Source: Paragonimus westermani
Lineage: Eukaryota > Platyhelminthes > Trematoda > Plagiorchiida > Troglotrematidae
Length of the DNA stretch: 64,000 bases
Assembly: GCA_008508345.1 (NCBI GenBank)
Contig: QNGE01001711.1
Span: 77,503 to 141,502 of the forward strand
Reading direction: 5' to 3'
A program made the position numbers and the translations under genes. Positions 10,150-25,306 of the stretch are shown here, one piece after another; the first letter of the stretch is position 1, and the number at the start of each line of letters is the position of its first letter. The notes under the pieces were generated by a model. That model was not told the origin of the DNA, did not search any database, and saw only the letters and a program-made list of their open reading frames with translations.

Positions 10150-13100
10150 TACCGCTTACACCTAGGACGTAGTTTCAGAGTGGGAATCTACCGCCGTTGA
10201 TCAAATTTTAGAGTCGGATGAACAAATTTGTTTCCGAACTCCTGAGTAATATTCCAAAATTAATAGTTGCCCCTAACAGTGATCTATAGTACTTGCTGAC
10301 GCCAGTAGTTTATATCTCATCTCCGCGTTGTTGACGGAAGCGTCCAGACCACTTCGTTTTATTCCCACATAGTATGCCCGTTCGCATTATCACACTTAAT
10401 AAAAGTTCATTATAGTGATTATGCACTCAGCCTGCCTTACCATTTCGAAAAGTCTCAACTAAATGCAGTCTGCTATCGCCAGCGCACAGTTTCTTGGTCG
10501 GGATAGAATGATCGAAGTCGTTATGTTTGTAGAACGAATTTTCCGGTTACCCATTAGTGTTATATGACCAGATGTGAGTTATATGACATGTGACGAATAA
10601 CAACATTAAGTACATATCAGACGTTTTTGTTTGGCTGGCTTGAAAACCATTCAGCTTACTGCTAACAGACACTAACTACCAACAGCAACAAGTAGCCTGG
10701 TCGCATTTACACTACCGTAGCATGGTTCTCCAATGTACTGGTGGCGTTTTGCTCTAAGTCTGTTCTGTTAATAAAGTGACCCAAAAATATCGGCTAGAAA
10801 CGCATTTTCTGACAATGATTTTGCACGTTATGGAATCACTTAACGTCCACTGCTGATGTATTGTTTACTTTGCAAGTTAGATACGTGTCAACCAGCAAAC
10901 GTGCTATTTAGCTGTGTTTACCTTTGCGATAATAGGAAAGGCGAACTGACTGAGTTGCGTTCTGTTTAGCGAGCACATATCTGTTGGTTATCACGACGAT
11001 ATGAGGTGAATCAAGCATAAAACACGTTGTTCGTTATGCTTAACCGAAGCTGTCACGGTGGCTGTTTTACATTTAATCGTTTAAGAAAGGTTTTATTGTT
11101 GGGAAAATGGATAGTTGATTGTGCAGATCACACATTTCACCCTTTGGCGATATCTTCACGCTGGTTAAAACTTTCAGGATTCATCTGAGTCAAAATGTGT
11201 TCATGTAAACTTATTCTAACACCGTTTCGTATTGTCGGTTTTTATTTAATCCATCCTTCTGAGAAGGCAAAGTAACAGATAGTACACTTTTTCAAAGTCA
11301 ATACACGTGCGTAAGAAATAATAAGCGTAGACTATAAAGAATTTTTATGAACTGAAAGAACGTAACTATCTCACAAGAATACATATGTCTGGTCCCAAAC
11401 TAATCCGGTGCAGTTCATCAGAGGGTATTGCACTGAATTCAGAGTAGAATTTTGTTCGATCAACCACCATATAACCCTTACGGCAATTCTGCAGTATTCA
11501 GTGATGAATCAACTGCCACAATGAGACATACTGTACACCAATGAATGTTTTCTGCTACACATCGTTAGGCTTCTTATCAGTATGTAGTACACAAACTCGG
11601 AGCATTGACTGTTGAGAACTTGACAATAATATGACATATAAGTCTACACATTTCGTATACCTGTTGTGGTGAGCGTAGAAACGAATACTGCTCTCCCGTT
11701 TGAGATCTCACGCGAAACAGAAGCAGTTTCAGCTTACTGATGTTTGTGCACACGTTTCGTTTAATGCGAAAATTTTGAGACTTGTGCTCGAACGCTTGCA
11801 GTGTACTTATTCATCCTGGTTACATATTCTATTCTATCGAGTTGCACTTCAAATAATCTGCGATAAAGAGTCAGAGACATATATTCGCAACAAGCAAGCC
11901 GTGTGTTAACTCGAACCTCTGCGGTTCCACTGACCACGAATTGTTCAATATTCTTCGGTAACTGGGCGAACAGTTGGTGGCAGTAGTGATCTTTGGCTTA
12001 CTCTCAGCTACGAAGGAGATGACGCAGATCAGGATGGTCTGTAGATAAACCTCAGCTCGACCAGTTGTCAACAGCAAGAATTCGGGTGTTTTAGGTGGCA
12101 TACCGTTGGTAAGCTCCGCCGTATTCAGTACAATCAGTTTCATTCCTTCTGACTTTTAGGCATCTAGTGTTTTTACAATGCGTGTTGATTGCTTAAATGC
12201 GTATGCACTAGCAATGAATTGGCTGTTTGGTGGATGAAAAATGGAGTCCAAGTGAACCGAAATAAATGACGTAAGCTGCTATGATTCCGTCTGTAAAGCC
12301 TGTAAACTAGGATGATCAGAAGGGAAGTAATATGTTAAGGCAAAGAAAAGTGTAATATAGTTTCATGAGAAGCAGTTGTCTCGATAAAATATATAACGTC
12401 ACTTCAATCTGTAGAACGGTAATAGAATCACCAAGCGCCTTGTAATTTTGAAGTCCACCGACTACTCCAAAGATGCTTGGGAACTGACAGTGCACACACT
12501 GTTATGATTCCGAAGCCTACTCTGTCACATGGTGGATGGAGAACTGATAAATAATCAGTTCACGTGATTTGTGTACCGTGTGCAAACTTCTAATGACGAC
12601 AAACTGACACGAATATCTACCTGGCTAATATTAGAATTACAGTTATAGAGTATTTAGCTTATCTCTTTAGGAGCAGGTTGAATAACTAGAGAGCCGGGTG
12701 GATACTAGTCATAGTCATGAGGGGTCAAACGTAACAGGTCGTTCTTCAATTTAAATGTGGTTTGCAGATAATGTAAGCATTTTTCCGAGCGGAAGTATTC
12801 CTCGACAATTCATTTTCGCTGCACTTTATTGGTTTGAACGGTTAACAGACTTATGAATAAACGACAGCCTAATTGAAAAATCGGAGCGAATAACTATCTG
12901 AAGCACAGTATTTTCAGATCTGCACCATGGCTTATAAGAAATGCAAACGAGTATAAGAAAATGACGTTTTATTTCAGTATGCAAAAAAACATTTGTATTC
13001 CCAGTTTTAGTCAGAATAGCGTGTGTGAGAAGTTCTTAATGTGAGAATATTTTTAGTCTATGGTAATAACATTTTTTTAAGGCTGCGTTAAAATACACTG

Positions 13101-16100
13101 GCTTTTAATCAGGAGTCACTATATATATATATACGTTCTGAGGAGGATTTTTGGCGTGTTCGCTGAGATTTCGGAGGTAGAGAACGGCCAGTGATGATGC
13201 CATTTTTGTTGCCCTGTCAAAGATGCTCACAAACTGGATGTTTATTATTTGGAATCAGGTTGACAATGCAAAATTTTTACCCCGTTTTCATTCCTCTATC
13301 TTGTAGCTGGTTGCAACTGAACGGTAGTATTGGTCTTTGCTAGCTGAATGCTGTTGACTCTTGCAAACAAAATGCAAGCTCAGTTATCCTCATCGTCTAT
13401 GCCACCTGTAAGGGATTTTCCTAATCGATAATGAATTCGTGAATATCACTTGAAACATACAAGCCATGACCGCATTTTTTGCAGTTTATATTGCTAGTAG
13501 ATTCCTGAATGTGTTGCTTCCGCGGGGTGGAGCTAGCGGACGTGGAAAACACAGCGTTAACCGTACCGAGTTGTTCTGGCCCGAATTTGCGGACTATAAG
13601 TCGTGTTGTAATGCGCCGTTATCCAGAAACTAGGAAACCGTTGGGTATGACATCACCTGGTTTAAAACAGCGGTTCTTTGAAAGTGAGGTTCCAGATAGA
13701 AGACAACACTAATGTCAATGGCAACAGAAGTAGTGGATAATAATTTATCTTCTAAATTTCATGTGACTGCGGTATCCGGCGTTGTTCTTAAGTCAGTCGT
13801 GAGTTGACTGATGGCAATTAACCTTTTAACTCGTGGACGTGCTCAAGGATGTCAACGAACTAATGGTAAGCGCACTAGACTATTTTACGTCACTTGTGCG
13901 AATGTAAAAAAGGACGTACAGTCAATGGAAAAACATCGCAAATGTGCAGCATGCGGTTATACATGAAGCGAATTCAGTTTGGTGGTGAATGGAAATGGAT
14001 TGGTATTTCAGTCAACTTTTACTGTTTATTAGCAGACATAATATTTTAACACATTGGGCGCATTGTCTATTTTTGGAACAGAAATTGCGGTTTTCTGAAA
14101 GTTTGGCTGTGTCCCGTCCAGCAGAATCCTTCACTTCGGACACACAAGTTGTTAAACTTTGCTCCTTGAAGGTCGATAGCTGAGCTCGTGAGTTGGCACC
14201 TTTTATTTTGAGTCTGTTTTTGTAGCACAGTGGAACGGAGTTCCGTACGTGATTTGCCTTGCTAAAGCCTTTAGGGTTTTATTAATCCGGTAGTTCAGAC
14301 CTTTCTACTAGAAAACATCGCTGTAGTTCAAAGCGCGGTTAACCTTTGGAGAACAGTCATGGTTGTGATTTTATAATTCCTGATACATCATTAAATAGAC
14401 CGCTCAGAGTTTTAGCTTCTTTCAGTTGGATGAAAGATAGCGAGTAGAGAATAATCGTTTGTCTCGAAAGCTTTCTGAACTCGTCTGTAACCCTGGTAAG
14501 AGTTTAATGAATGCAAAAAGGTTACAGTTGAAGTTCCTGGTGCGTTTCCTGAAGGAAAAAATGCAATTCACTATTAGTTTACCACAGGTTTTATCATAAT
14601 GATTTGTACAGTTCAGTAACTTGACAAAATTGGCAAAAACCGATAGAGTGCACGACCGTCTAAGGGAACGTAGACAAATGTTTAGTTCATGTTCACAATA
14701 TGGACAAAAATGCGACGTGAAAAGTTGGAATGTTTAAAGACAGTTAGCACGTGCCCATCGTTTGACATAGGCGTGTCTAGGATCCATGCAAAAACAGTCA
14801 CGTATTGCGAAGTTTGCACACTTTTAGTTTCCTACTGGATGCTTGTAAAGTTGCTTTGCAGGTTTCATCCGATTAAACAAACTGTGCTTTCTGAAAGAGG
14901 AAAAAAAATGAAACGTGACACATGCAAGGGTTGATGTTTTTAAGACTAATCTATAATGAATATGTGAAAAATGTCCACTGTTATGTGCTAATTAGAATAT
15001 TAACTGCGGCAGGTTGCGGATAATTCCCACCAAAAGCGACAAACGGGTGGTTCGTGGCGATGATTTAATCTGAGGTAAGGGGAGTTCCTGAATCGAGGGA
15101 GTTTTGTTTTGGAAACTCTTTAGATTATATACCGTTAGTTATATTTGTTACCGAAAGAACAAAATGTGAAAACAGTTGTCACGTTGAAGGACTTAAACGG
15201 ACAGATATACGAAGGTGAATAAATGGAAGCGTCTCTAATTCCACCGTCAGCACAAGCGTGAAAACAGCATGACCCGTTTTTTGTGCTTCGAAGGACTAGG
15301 GCTGTGTATGATTACTTATTCCGTCAAGAAGATTCACTGAAATCGGAACAAGACCAAGTCCACAAACATCCTGGAAACAAAGCCAAGAGATATCGATGGC
15401 TTCAACAAAATGTGAGAATACTGGAATCGACAAGAGTGAAAGGATTTTGAATAAACAAGCGGCACTTAGAAGGCTAAACCACAGAAGCATTGGCTAACTG
15501 CAGGTTGGTAACAAAAAGGAAGAAACATCAGGCCGTTTAGCATCAACTTTTTAAACGTTCTTTACGGACTGAGCACAGATTCTACACAGTCTTGTAAGTA
15601 TAACTCTCCAGCTGATCATCAAGAACAAGTGCGATGTCTTTGACTTTCCACAGAAATTTTACGATTGCTAATCCGTTGATAACAGCCGGATTGGCTTTAG
15701 CAGTAAGTGCATTCATAAGCTGGAAGCCACCAGTGTGTCTCTAATTGAAAATTGCAGTCGCAAATCTAGGTAATCACCATAACAATGGACATATAATGGT
15801 TAGGGTATGAAACATCCTGATGGTCAGCTTTCTCTGTTATGCTCTGTTTAAGAGTGCTACTGACGTCTGATTGGGGATATAATCTGCGCCCGCGAAATCT
15901 TTTCTCTTTGGACTCATCCGCTAACAAACTCATTTCGACTTAGTTCATACGATTGCTTGAAGTGTCAATCTTACAACAATCAATAGCAAACAAGCAGACC
16001 AGCATTCGGTAATGTCTGGTTTGCACTTGCAGTACGCTAATATTCAAAAATACCATCCGACTCCGATTGAAAGGCAAGGGATGCTCTCCGAATATCACAA

Positions 16101-16930
16101 ACCAGTTTCGCACAGAGCTTGATGTGCCTTTGTGTTCAGAACAAACATGCCTACATACCACCTATTTTGGAGCAGTTTCACTATATACCTGTTTGCCTTC
16201 ACCTTACACACACTAACAGGGTAACGCGCTAATTTCTGACCATCCAGATACAGTAAATTACTATTATATACTTCTCGTCTACGGATTCTCATGGTTTATG
16301 TTTTCGAAACAAACCTATTTTATTGTAAGTATAAAATTACTAACATGGACAACCGCTTACGCATGTGCTTATGTTTTCGTGTAATCTAACCTACATAGTG
16401 AGTTAACAAGGCCAGGCAGTTATTGACTGCGAAAGGCAGCTCAGTTACATTTTTTGGAAACGTTTGCCCATTTTGTAACTTGAAAAATTAGAATCAGCTA
16501 ACAGATAGCGTGCCACTTTTCGGCATGCTAATTTTGCCGCTATTTCAAATCTGCACAAAGTTCAGGATTTTTTCAATTGAATCCAATCTAAAATTCTGGT
16601 AAGCCAATCCAACTAAGCTCTTCAACCCTAACATTGCTTTAAAGGAATTATTCTATTTACTTATGCTCAAGGCGGAGTGCATATGCAACGCCCAGGCCTC
16701 CGAGTTCAATCCGAAATCCGATATTCAGAAATATTGGATTGTCGTATTTTACAGTGATGAGAATTGATATAATGTTAACTGTAACATATTATTGAATACA
16801 ATAGGAGCGAATTAGTTGAGATAAGCCCACTAGTGGGATACTTCCTCCGTAATGACTTCACCTGTGTTTGGAAACTTTCGTATGTTATGTAATACAAATT
16901 TTACCACCAATGAATTAATGAACAGCATCT
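10150..16930. other. No supportable gene
   Basis: This stretch holds only short frames of 90 codons or fewer without recognised domains. A plus-strand run from about 15295 to 15450 reads like a protein (for example DYLFRQEDSLKSEQDQ) and contains a donor-like GTGAGA, but it has no clear acceptor. The only low-complexity feature is a short TA run at 13120. Confidence 0.45.
13120..13133. repeat. Short (TA)n microsatellite
   Basis: Seven TA units occur in a row. This is short and unremarkable. Confidence 0.85.
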
Positions 16931-16933
16931 TAC

Positions 16934-17000
16934 CACGCACACCGGAATGACTGGCAGGGTTCTCATACAATTTTACAAACGAATCCAATGCTTCAGTTAT
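16934..17000 (-). CDS. Exon-like segment on minus strand, unrecognised protein
   Basis: Read on the minus strand, an acceptor CTTTCCAACTTCAG is followed by 67 nt of open frame ending at the donor GTAAGA. The peptide reads ITEALDSFVKLYENPASHSG then VR, which is helix-prone and protein-like. A minus-strand frame upstream (17392-17147) also reads plausibly (MNLLQRIEVAMALYHLKE), but I see no clean splice borders joining them. I do not recognise the family; this could be one exon of a split minus-strand gene or coincidence. Confidence 0.18.
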
Positions 17001-17399
17001 CTGAAGTTGGAAAGCTGTATTTTCCTCGATTGTAAAAGAACGCACTTGCAAACATGTAGAACAGGTGTCCATCGATCAGAGCTGAACAAACAATTTGGAG
17101 ATAAACTCTTTCGAAAAACTAATTGAAATTGTTAAATGATTGATTTTTATTTTGAGAAAACATATTTTCTAATCGTGCACCTCAAACAAACTGAAATGTC
17201 TGAGTGTTTTGAGCATGACATAAGAGGCAAGTAGGAAATTTCTTTCAGGTGGTACAAAGCCATCGCAACTTCTATGCGCTGAAGTAAATTCATATAATAA
17301 AAATCAGATGTGAATTTTTTCAAATTTTGGAAAAATGTTCTATGAACAACTTCACACAAACCATTGTTGAAAATAACCAAATTTAAGTGCACTTTAACC

Positions 17400-20300
17400 T
17401 AACGAACGGAACATTTTTCGTTTGAAAAAACTTCCGCTCAAACCTGAAGTAATTTTGTTGTAGTCAGGTCAAACTTACCGAAGTACGAAGTTTTATCCGA
17501 ACTTCTTCTTATTTGTGCATACTCCGGTACAAACTGCAAACATTTTTGCTGAAGACTGTATCCCTTCACTCGTTTCCCTGAGCGCTATTCTGAGCTGAGT
17601 TACATCTCCCCATATATTTAATTTTAAGTCACTTTACCAAACATCATACAGTCCGAAACAGTGTGGTTACAGAAAGTACTTCATAGTCGCTCTTGTATAA
17701 ATTAGGATACTCTTTAAAATTCGGTTGAGCCACATATTTCGGATTTGTTGTCAAATGTCACCCCGGATTATCATGTACAGAAATCGAGAAGGGTACACCG
17801 GATAAATGCGCCTGCAGAGTAATGAGTAGGGCGGGCCATCAGACTAAGTTAAGCTGACTGACATGAACTATCACGTTGTTAAACTGGAAACCAAAAATAT
17901 GCCTGAAATTACGATAATTCGCTGTTCTGACATGATGCATTTTCAGACTTACTAAGTCCTTCTGTATGTTTGCCTCCGTTGCATAAGCGAGAGCAAAAGA
18001 AATGTAACTGCTGCGCGAGCGCATTGTGCCAGAAACGTAGAAGCCGAGCTAATGGCAAAGTCAAATTCAAGAGCAATTACTCTGCTCAAAGACAGACGTT
18101 GCATTCCTGCGTCACGCTTTTCTTTACAGACTCAGTACGGTTCATTACGGGTCAGTAATTTACAAACTCTCTCTCTATGTCGTAAACGTTTCCACCTCGA
18201 AACTTGCCGTGCTTTCAGATATATCTTTCCAGATGCACGCACAAAAAACTTTAGTGTTCTTGTCTTTTCCTCTCGTTTTTATAGAATCAGTCAACTGTAA
18301 ATTGTTCGGATTAATTTTTATCTGTGCATCACAGCTCATTAGGTCGATTTTCCGTGCAGATCGTTTTTGCACAGTAACTTTCTCTGAGAACATTAGTTGA
18401 TAATACTGAGCCAACAGACTTAACAGATAAAACGATTTCTCAGAGGGAATGGAACATTAGAAATCGTTAATGATATGTGGATTCTCTGTTATCATTCTCA
18501 ACGAACTCGAGAACCGTAGACATTTTCACTTACTTGGAGTATAGTTTGTTAGGACCTAGCCGTTCCACTTAAGTCAAGAATGTGCATAAACATATTCGGT
18601 AGAGCTGGTTTCCAGCAAATCCGCGAATGGATATCCTAAGCAAGAGTGATAAGTAATAAGGATGCTCGGAAGTAATATGCCCAAACACAAGTCTATGGAC
18701 ATTTTACTTACTGTTGCAATGGACGCAGTTCGTGCACGTAAGCTGATGGCAACTCATCCCGTTGTACAGATACAGGCAGACTCACAAGTTCGGTCACAAG
18801 ATGGACAGAAACGGTTTTGGGACTGGTTTCGTCCATGCAGCTACTTGAGGGTGACCTAAATTTTGCCGGTGTACCCAGCAGTGGTAGGTTTGAAGACTGT
18901 GACTGTTGTAATGATGATAAACAGCAACATCGGTTGAATATATTTTCACCAATAACTACTGCAAACTCACTCTGTGCTTGCATTTCGGTTGCCCCACTTC
19001 ACTAACCAGTAACTATCTAGAAATGTCACTGTTTTATAGGCAGCTTAAGTGTCATTACTTGCATCGGAGAGGAACACACAATTGTGCTGAACTTTGATAC
19101 TATCTTTTGTCAAGATGTGTTGTAGATTAAAATCAAAACGTCCAGACACATTACGTTGTTTTATGAAGACATTTATTCCGTGCTATCTAAACATATTTAT
19201 TCACCTGTATTTCGGACTTTTAACGATTTGGCAAGTTTAAAACATCCAAGTTGATTATCCTACTTAATCATTCGAATGACGTTTATCTCGACCCGACCGC
19301 AGCTGCGACGTAAGTCCTTTTTATTCTTCATGCAGCAAACCTATGAAACTGAATATTCTCTGTGACGGATTGTTGGGACGAGACGAAATGGTTGCACCTC
19401 GTGACGTTTATCCACTTTCCGTTCTGATCAACTGAATGACGGTCGGTTGCTTAGTTGTTTTCAACTGCCGATAAAACGATAACCATCGGCAAGCTACTTT
19501 ATCCATATTGTGTATTAAGTAAGGTCTGTTCGATAGACAGTATTCCTTTTCACAAATGGATATAATGTAAGTAGAATTAATTCGCTGTATGAGAATTCGA
19601 AGTTTTTGTTCGTGGATTCTTACAACACAAAGTTGGTCAATCGTATTTTTGCACTCTGACTTCTCCAACAATTAGCCTATTTTGTCTCCTCAATCTGAAT
19701 TGACACTCATTTCCTACAGGATAATTACTTCACAACCTGCAGAGGATAGTTGCTACGTGAACGATGGTAACGGAGCTAATGAAGCTAGTGGTCACAGTTC
19801 ATGCACGACAGATTTTTGGCTGTCGTTCGGCGCGGTAATTGTACATCGCATCACCGGTTAGCTAAGCAAACGACGGGAATCTGTAGATAAACCGACTGGA
19901 GCGAGCGAAACTCAACAACACATTTGCGATTAATCTATTTCCAAGTGAGCTGACCAAGTAAACAGCGGTATCTGATGTAGATCAGGTTTATACGGCTGTG
20001 GAAACGACTAATTCCGTATCGGTCAAATAGAGTTTCTGGAATGCTGACTTAATTGACGTGTGGTCTAATTTCAGCAAGACAGGACAGGAAGCTAGACAGA
20101 GATTAGTAACTTAAGCACTCTGACATACTTAGATCGATGTTGTTTACATGGATTATTCAGAATAGAGAGAAAATTGTCATGGACAATTCTTACACAGACG
20201 TCAGTGTTATACTTGAGAACTATTCAATATAGAGTTGTTGTACTGCATTGAGGCTGGTTAAAAGTCCGTTTGGTTAAAAGAAGACGGCAAAAGTTGGGAG

Positions 20301-23300
20301 AAATAGTGTGCTTTCATAAAAAAGAAATCCTTTTATTGACTCATAATTTCTGACCAGAAAATGTCAAAATATATTGACATAACACATGGCAATTTCACTT
20401 GGTTAATAAAATTGTATCAGCAACAATCACAGGTCGGGTTATCTTAAGAAAACTACTAGAACTCAATAGGTCTGATCTATTTAAAAGAGAACTCGAACAG
20501 TTATAGGTTCGTATGCAAAAATCTTTGTAGTGGACTTCTACTTCTGTGTATCTGCGTGTCCCAAAATCATGGTTGTTTCGCTAGATGACCAGAACAATAC
20601 TGAATATATCATGCAACATTTAGAATATGATCTGCAATCAACGTAGTTTCATTAACTGCAATTAGAGCAAATTATGGGATAGTTTAGTACCTGAACAGGT
20701 AATGTTCGAAACTTAGTGAGCGATTACAAAGGCAATACAAAGTACTTTCAGTGTGATTTAATGAAATAACACTGTGAATGGAAGAATTTCACCTCCCATC
20801 AATATGCTTTTTCATTAAAAACATTCTGGATTTGAGCTGGAGCGCTTGAATTTGACGTAGGTTCTCACCGTTGACCTATTAAATGCAGCAGGAATCTGCA
20901 GAAATGACTAAGCTAGTTTGACTCGCTCGAGTACGTCTATAGTTCTGGGGCAGAACCACGTCCAAGTTTCTACGCTGATAAAGAAAGGAGGCAGAATCTG
21001 TTTACAGCTAGTGCCTCTAGTGAATTTGAATATGAAATGGGTTAACCATAATACGGGCTCAGAAAAATAAGCACAGATTTTGTCTAATGTAATTGTGGAA
21101 ATAGCGAATAAAAGATAGAAATACCTTAAGTGAACGTGCAGCTTACCGGAACAATATTTTAGACAGTATACACATGTACTGACTTGTTGAAGTTTGTGCG
21201 GTGGTTAAGATGTAGGTAGATGGATTTGCATTGTATACATTTATATAAACAGACGCGTTTAGAACTTATTAGCCTATTCAGCCCTGATGCGGAGCTGAAC
21301 AATGCAAGCCGTTATGGCAGATGCTGAGCGCAAAATCAGCCAACTCATGTAAGAGCTTGTTGATTTGATAGTTCAGTCTTAGATCATAAAAAATTCTCTT
21401 CATGCCTCTCTATGTGAGAGGTCAGCTAATATTGACCCTGCGCATCCAGCTGCAGGTGAGATCACCTGTGCGACATTGGCAATCCACTGCAAATTTTCAT
21501 GGACTTCAGTCTTGGGTTCTCCACTGTTCCATGACATTCTTGATTGCTCGACTTAGATCATCTCTGCGAATTATCATTTTCCTTTCAGTGTAACAACCAT
21601 ACACGTTCACGACTCTTTGAAAAAGAGTACTCTAATTTTAATAGGATGCATGTTTTAACTGGGACTGCATTGGTTGCAGTTAGGAAATTGACCTTCAGCA
21701 ATTACCGCTGGTTTTGCTTTGCTTGTTTAAACAAGTTTTGTTTGCTCATCTTCAGCAACGCATTTAATCAGTTAACCCGACCCATGGATATTGAGGGGCG
21801 AAGTCATTCTTGTCGGCAATTTACTATCATGCACTCACGAGTTTGGAAATGTCAGGTCTAGTCACCACATAATCACTTCATCATTGATCAAAATCTCCTT
21901 CCAGTAATCTAGAAAAACAACAGGTTGGCCATTATGACTATTAAGAAAAGACAACTTTACCGGTAGATTGAAACTTGGGAAAATTAACACTTGCCGCTAC
22001 CGGGACTATATCTCCGGTCATCTTTCGTGAGGCACTACGCCATCCACCTCACAAAGTACGACAGAATCACCTTTGCTTGTGAGTAATGTTCAAGTTTCCC
22101 GATCGCCTTAACAGGAAATATGGCAACTGTCTTAGTAACTCCAGTCAGTGACCTCTGGACAGAGAATTCTGTCCAAGTTAACATAAGAGAAATCATTAAA
22201 TTGTTGAGCTAGTTAGATACCTGTGGGAATGCGATAGTTGACACCAGTTGTAAGTGATGTTCAAACTATATGAAAACCAAAGTCCCCTATTACCCAACAG
22301 TCAATATTATCATGTCGTCTGCTTTCAGCCGGTATCGCGTGGATGACAGAAGCTCAGTGATTGAAGGCATCAAAAACTTGCCTAGTATTTTCAGCGGATC
22401 TCTCTGGCACTTTCACTAATTCACTCCACCCGAACAGTTCAGTCAGGTAAAATTTTATTTCAATGCTTGCAACCACGAACAAAAAGAACATATGAAAATG
22501 TAGACCTTTTTGTCTATGGTGATAATCAGTGGTGTTGGTTTTTGTGGGTTCGATACCTCGAAGTACACTGAGCTGGATGGCTAAACCGCATTCCGCAGAT
22601 AAGTGGTGGCCCGAATAGCCTGATGTTTAGATACATGAAGCCTATTCAAGTGAATCAGCTTTCAATACAGCTGACAATCAGCACGTTACACAGGCTGAAT
22701 AGTCATCTGGACACCTGCCGTTGAAGAACACATTGAATGCACTTTTGGTGACTCTAAAATCGAGAGCTAAATGCTGATCTGTACCTTCTTCATGAGTATC
22801 AGTTCATCTATATACGGGTGTTGACTAAACTTTGAATGACATGACATAAAACACCTTTAAACAAAGCGGGAATCATCATACATCCTGGGTGGTAATGGCG
22901 AGAAAACCCATATGAATGTATCTCAGCACTGTATTATCCTAGATAGAGCCTTTAATTATTTGACGTCCAATTATGCTGAATCATCTGAACTTCATTCAAA
23001 AGCGAACCTTGCATACCGTCGTGGGCGTTGCGATTCCCTTACGCAACCCAATTTCAGGCGGCAGAATGCGATCGTTCCTCACTTTAAGTGACCTGGACAT
23101 TCGTAAGCTAATACAACTAACGTGAAATCAGGAAATATGACGAAAGTGAGTTATTATTGTGAAGTCTGATCAATTTTAGCCCATAACCTGCACTTTAGTT
23201 CCGAATTTCTTAGAGTTAGTAGTCTGGTAAGAGGTCATTTAAAGCGTGCTTAGTAGAGCTTCCGTCTTTCCCTCAATAAAACTTTTGAGACAAATTTTGG

Positions 23301-25255
23301 TGTCTCACAGTTCACTTTGCGAATTTTATTGAATATGACAACGAAATTTTAGGTTACTTCCTACGAATCTGACATTTCTGTAAAAAATGTGCACAAACAC
23401 GTTCACAGCAGGAAATATAGAGCAAGTTGCAACAGTTATTGTGGGAGTTTCCATGAGCTAAGGCGTATTTTGTTAGTTAACTGTAGGCAGACAAAAAATG
23501 TGCATAACTGCATTTCGAATAAACAAACGATTCCGTAAAATGAAGTTTTCAACGTACTGTGAGTGCGCTGTTCCTTCATGATTTGCTAAACGTTTTTTAA
23601 TTCATATATAACGATTTGACCACGATGAGGACAAACACATGAGGCTTCTCAGTGATTGATCTTGTGTTGCGCGCGCACGCGTTTACTTCAAAGAATCTTA
23701 AGGTCATCGCGATTCTATGCCGCATAAGAAGATAAGTCTGCAAAAACGTTTCGCGTGTGTCACAAAAACAAATCCTTATGGACCGACGCTTTTTATTCAT
23801 TATCCTCAAGTCAAGCTGCTGTCAATTGAAGTTAGTGGCAGTATCTCTACACTAATGGATATTCAGTAATAATCGATGTAGTTTTAGATATCAGCGTCAA
23901 GGTAGTCATGGTGATGCGAGAAAAAGTAATCAGGGAAGACCCATCCTATTAACTCAAATTACTGTCAGCGTTGTTTTCTTCAGAAACCCCTTCAGTCATT
24001 TTTTAATAGCGTATGCGTGTGCTTAAAAACATATCTATGCGTTTGTGCTCTCCGCTTTCCACATTAGCCGGGCCATAGAATCATCCTTCCATTTATTCAC
24101 GAACAGGTAAGTACGTACTCATTCATCGACCAACACACGCACACAAATATCCACATCCATGTACACACACGTGTAAGCACAAGAGTACTCGTGTAGCTCA
24201 CCACCATTGCACAGACCTACAACAATGACTAGTTTATTCACACCGTTAGACAAAAATTTTGTATGCTAGTTCAGAGCAATGAGTGTGCTCACTGTTTTTA
24301 GCATGCCATTAAGCGCTACATACCAGCTTGTGTGACAGCGTGAGTCTACTATCACTTCTGTATGATCAGTCGTCAGAAGTACACTTGAAACATGACTGGC
24401 GCAGTAAATGTTTGCCCGATTTGCTACGGTTGTTGGCACTAAGGTTCTGAGGCTACACCTGGCAATAGTAGACTGGATTTTACTACCAATTTGGTAGCAA
24501 CCAGGGTTGATAACGAATTAGGTAACATAAAATATGCTTACAGAAGTAAACATAACGACGCCATTGGATCCGGACGTTCACGGCGAAATGAGGTTTTCAG
24601 TTAGAAAACGTTAGTTTTCTCGGCCGGTAAGAAATAAACTTTAATTAATGTAAGTCCACCGGTTGAAGTTTTGCACTAAAATATCACGGTTCTATCGTCG
24701 TACAAAAATATCCATTTTAAAATATGGTGTAACCCTGTTAAATTATTCAAAAATTGACATATGTTATGTAAAATACACTGTCCATGTAGTTTGCTTCAAC
24801 GCCCGTTGTGTGTACGGGAAACTGCGCCAACTCCACATATACCATGTTTACACTTAGACCTCAAACGTATATTTCGTTGGTTTTTGCAGAATGTACTTTG
24901 CCGCTATTTTCTGTTGCTATGTTCACATATTATTAAGAACGACAACATTTTGGCTTTCGTCAGCTTAATTTCTTGATGATCTCAATGAAGCTCTAGGCTT
25001 GGGATGGGTCAACGAAAACAAGGGATTACAAAATTGGACAACCAAACCTTAAAGAATGGGCTGTTCGTCGCTCATTGCCTCGAAGAACGGCCGCGAATAA
25101 TAGTTTTACTGCTAAAAATTGTTTCAGAATTTACATCCCTGTTCGGTATCAAGAGAAGCTGATGACATCTACCGGAAAATACCTCTGTTCGTTCAATCGT
25201 AACGGTGCAACCCAGGTTCATTTTAAGTGAAGTAGATGAAGTGATGTTAGTGTTC
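17400..25255. other. No supportable gene; mostly featureless
   Basis: Open frames on both strands are at most 105 codons (21544-21861) and mutually overlapping, as expected by chance. A patch near 22500-22620 contains GGGTTCGATACC, which resembles a tRNA B box and may be an old SINE scrap. CA-rich DNA lies at 24130-24175. I see nothing else that can be named. Confidence 0.45.
24130..24175. repeat. CA-rich low-complexity run
   Basis: Interrupted ACAC stretches (ACACACGCACACAAAT and GTACACACACGTG) form a degenerate CA microsatellite. Confidence 0.6.
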
Positions 25256-25262
25256 AACCGAT

Positions 25263-25274
25263 AACTGTAAAATA
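25263..25274. repeat. Candidate target-site duplication, left
   Basis: AACTGTAAAATA occurs here and again at 25920-25931, on either side of the head-to-head SINE pair. A 12-bp direct repeat is a plausible length for LINE-driven insertion. On the left, 32 bp of unexplained sequence separates it from the palindrome arm; on the right it overlaps the tail. Confidence 0.4.
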
Positions 25275-25306
25275 GATTACTGATGAGTAGTCGGGGATTT
25301 GGTTTA

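Noticed and set aside
24130..24175. Possible satellite array
   Set aside because: It is only a short interrupted CA run with no longer periodic unit.
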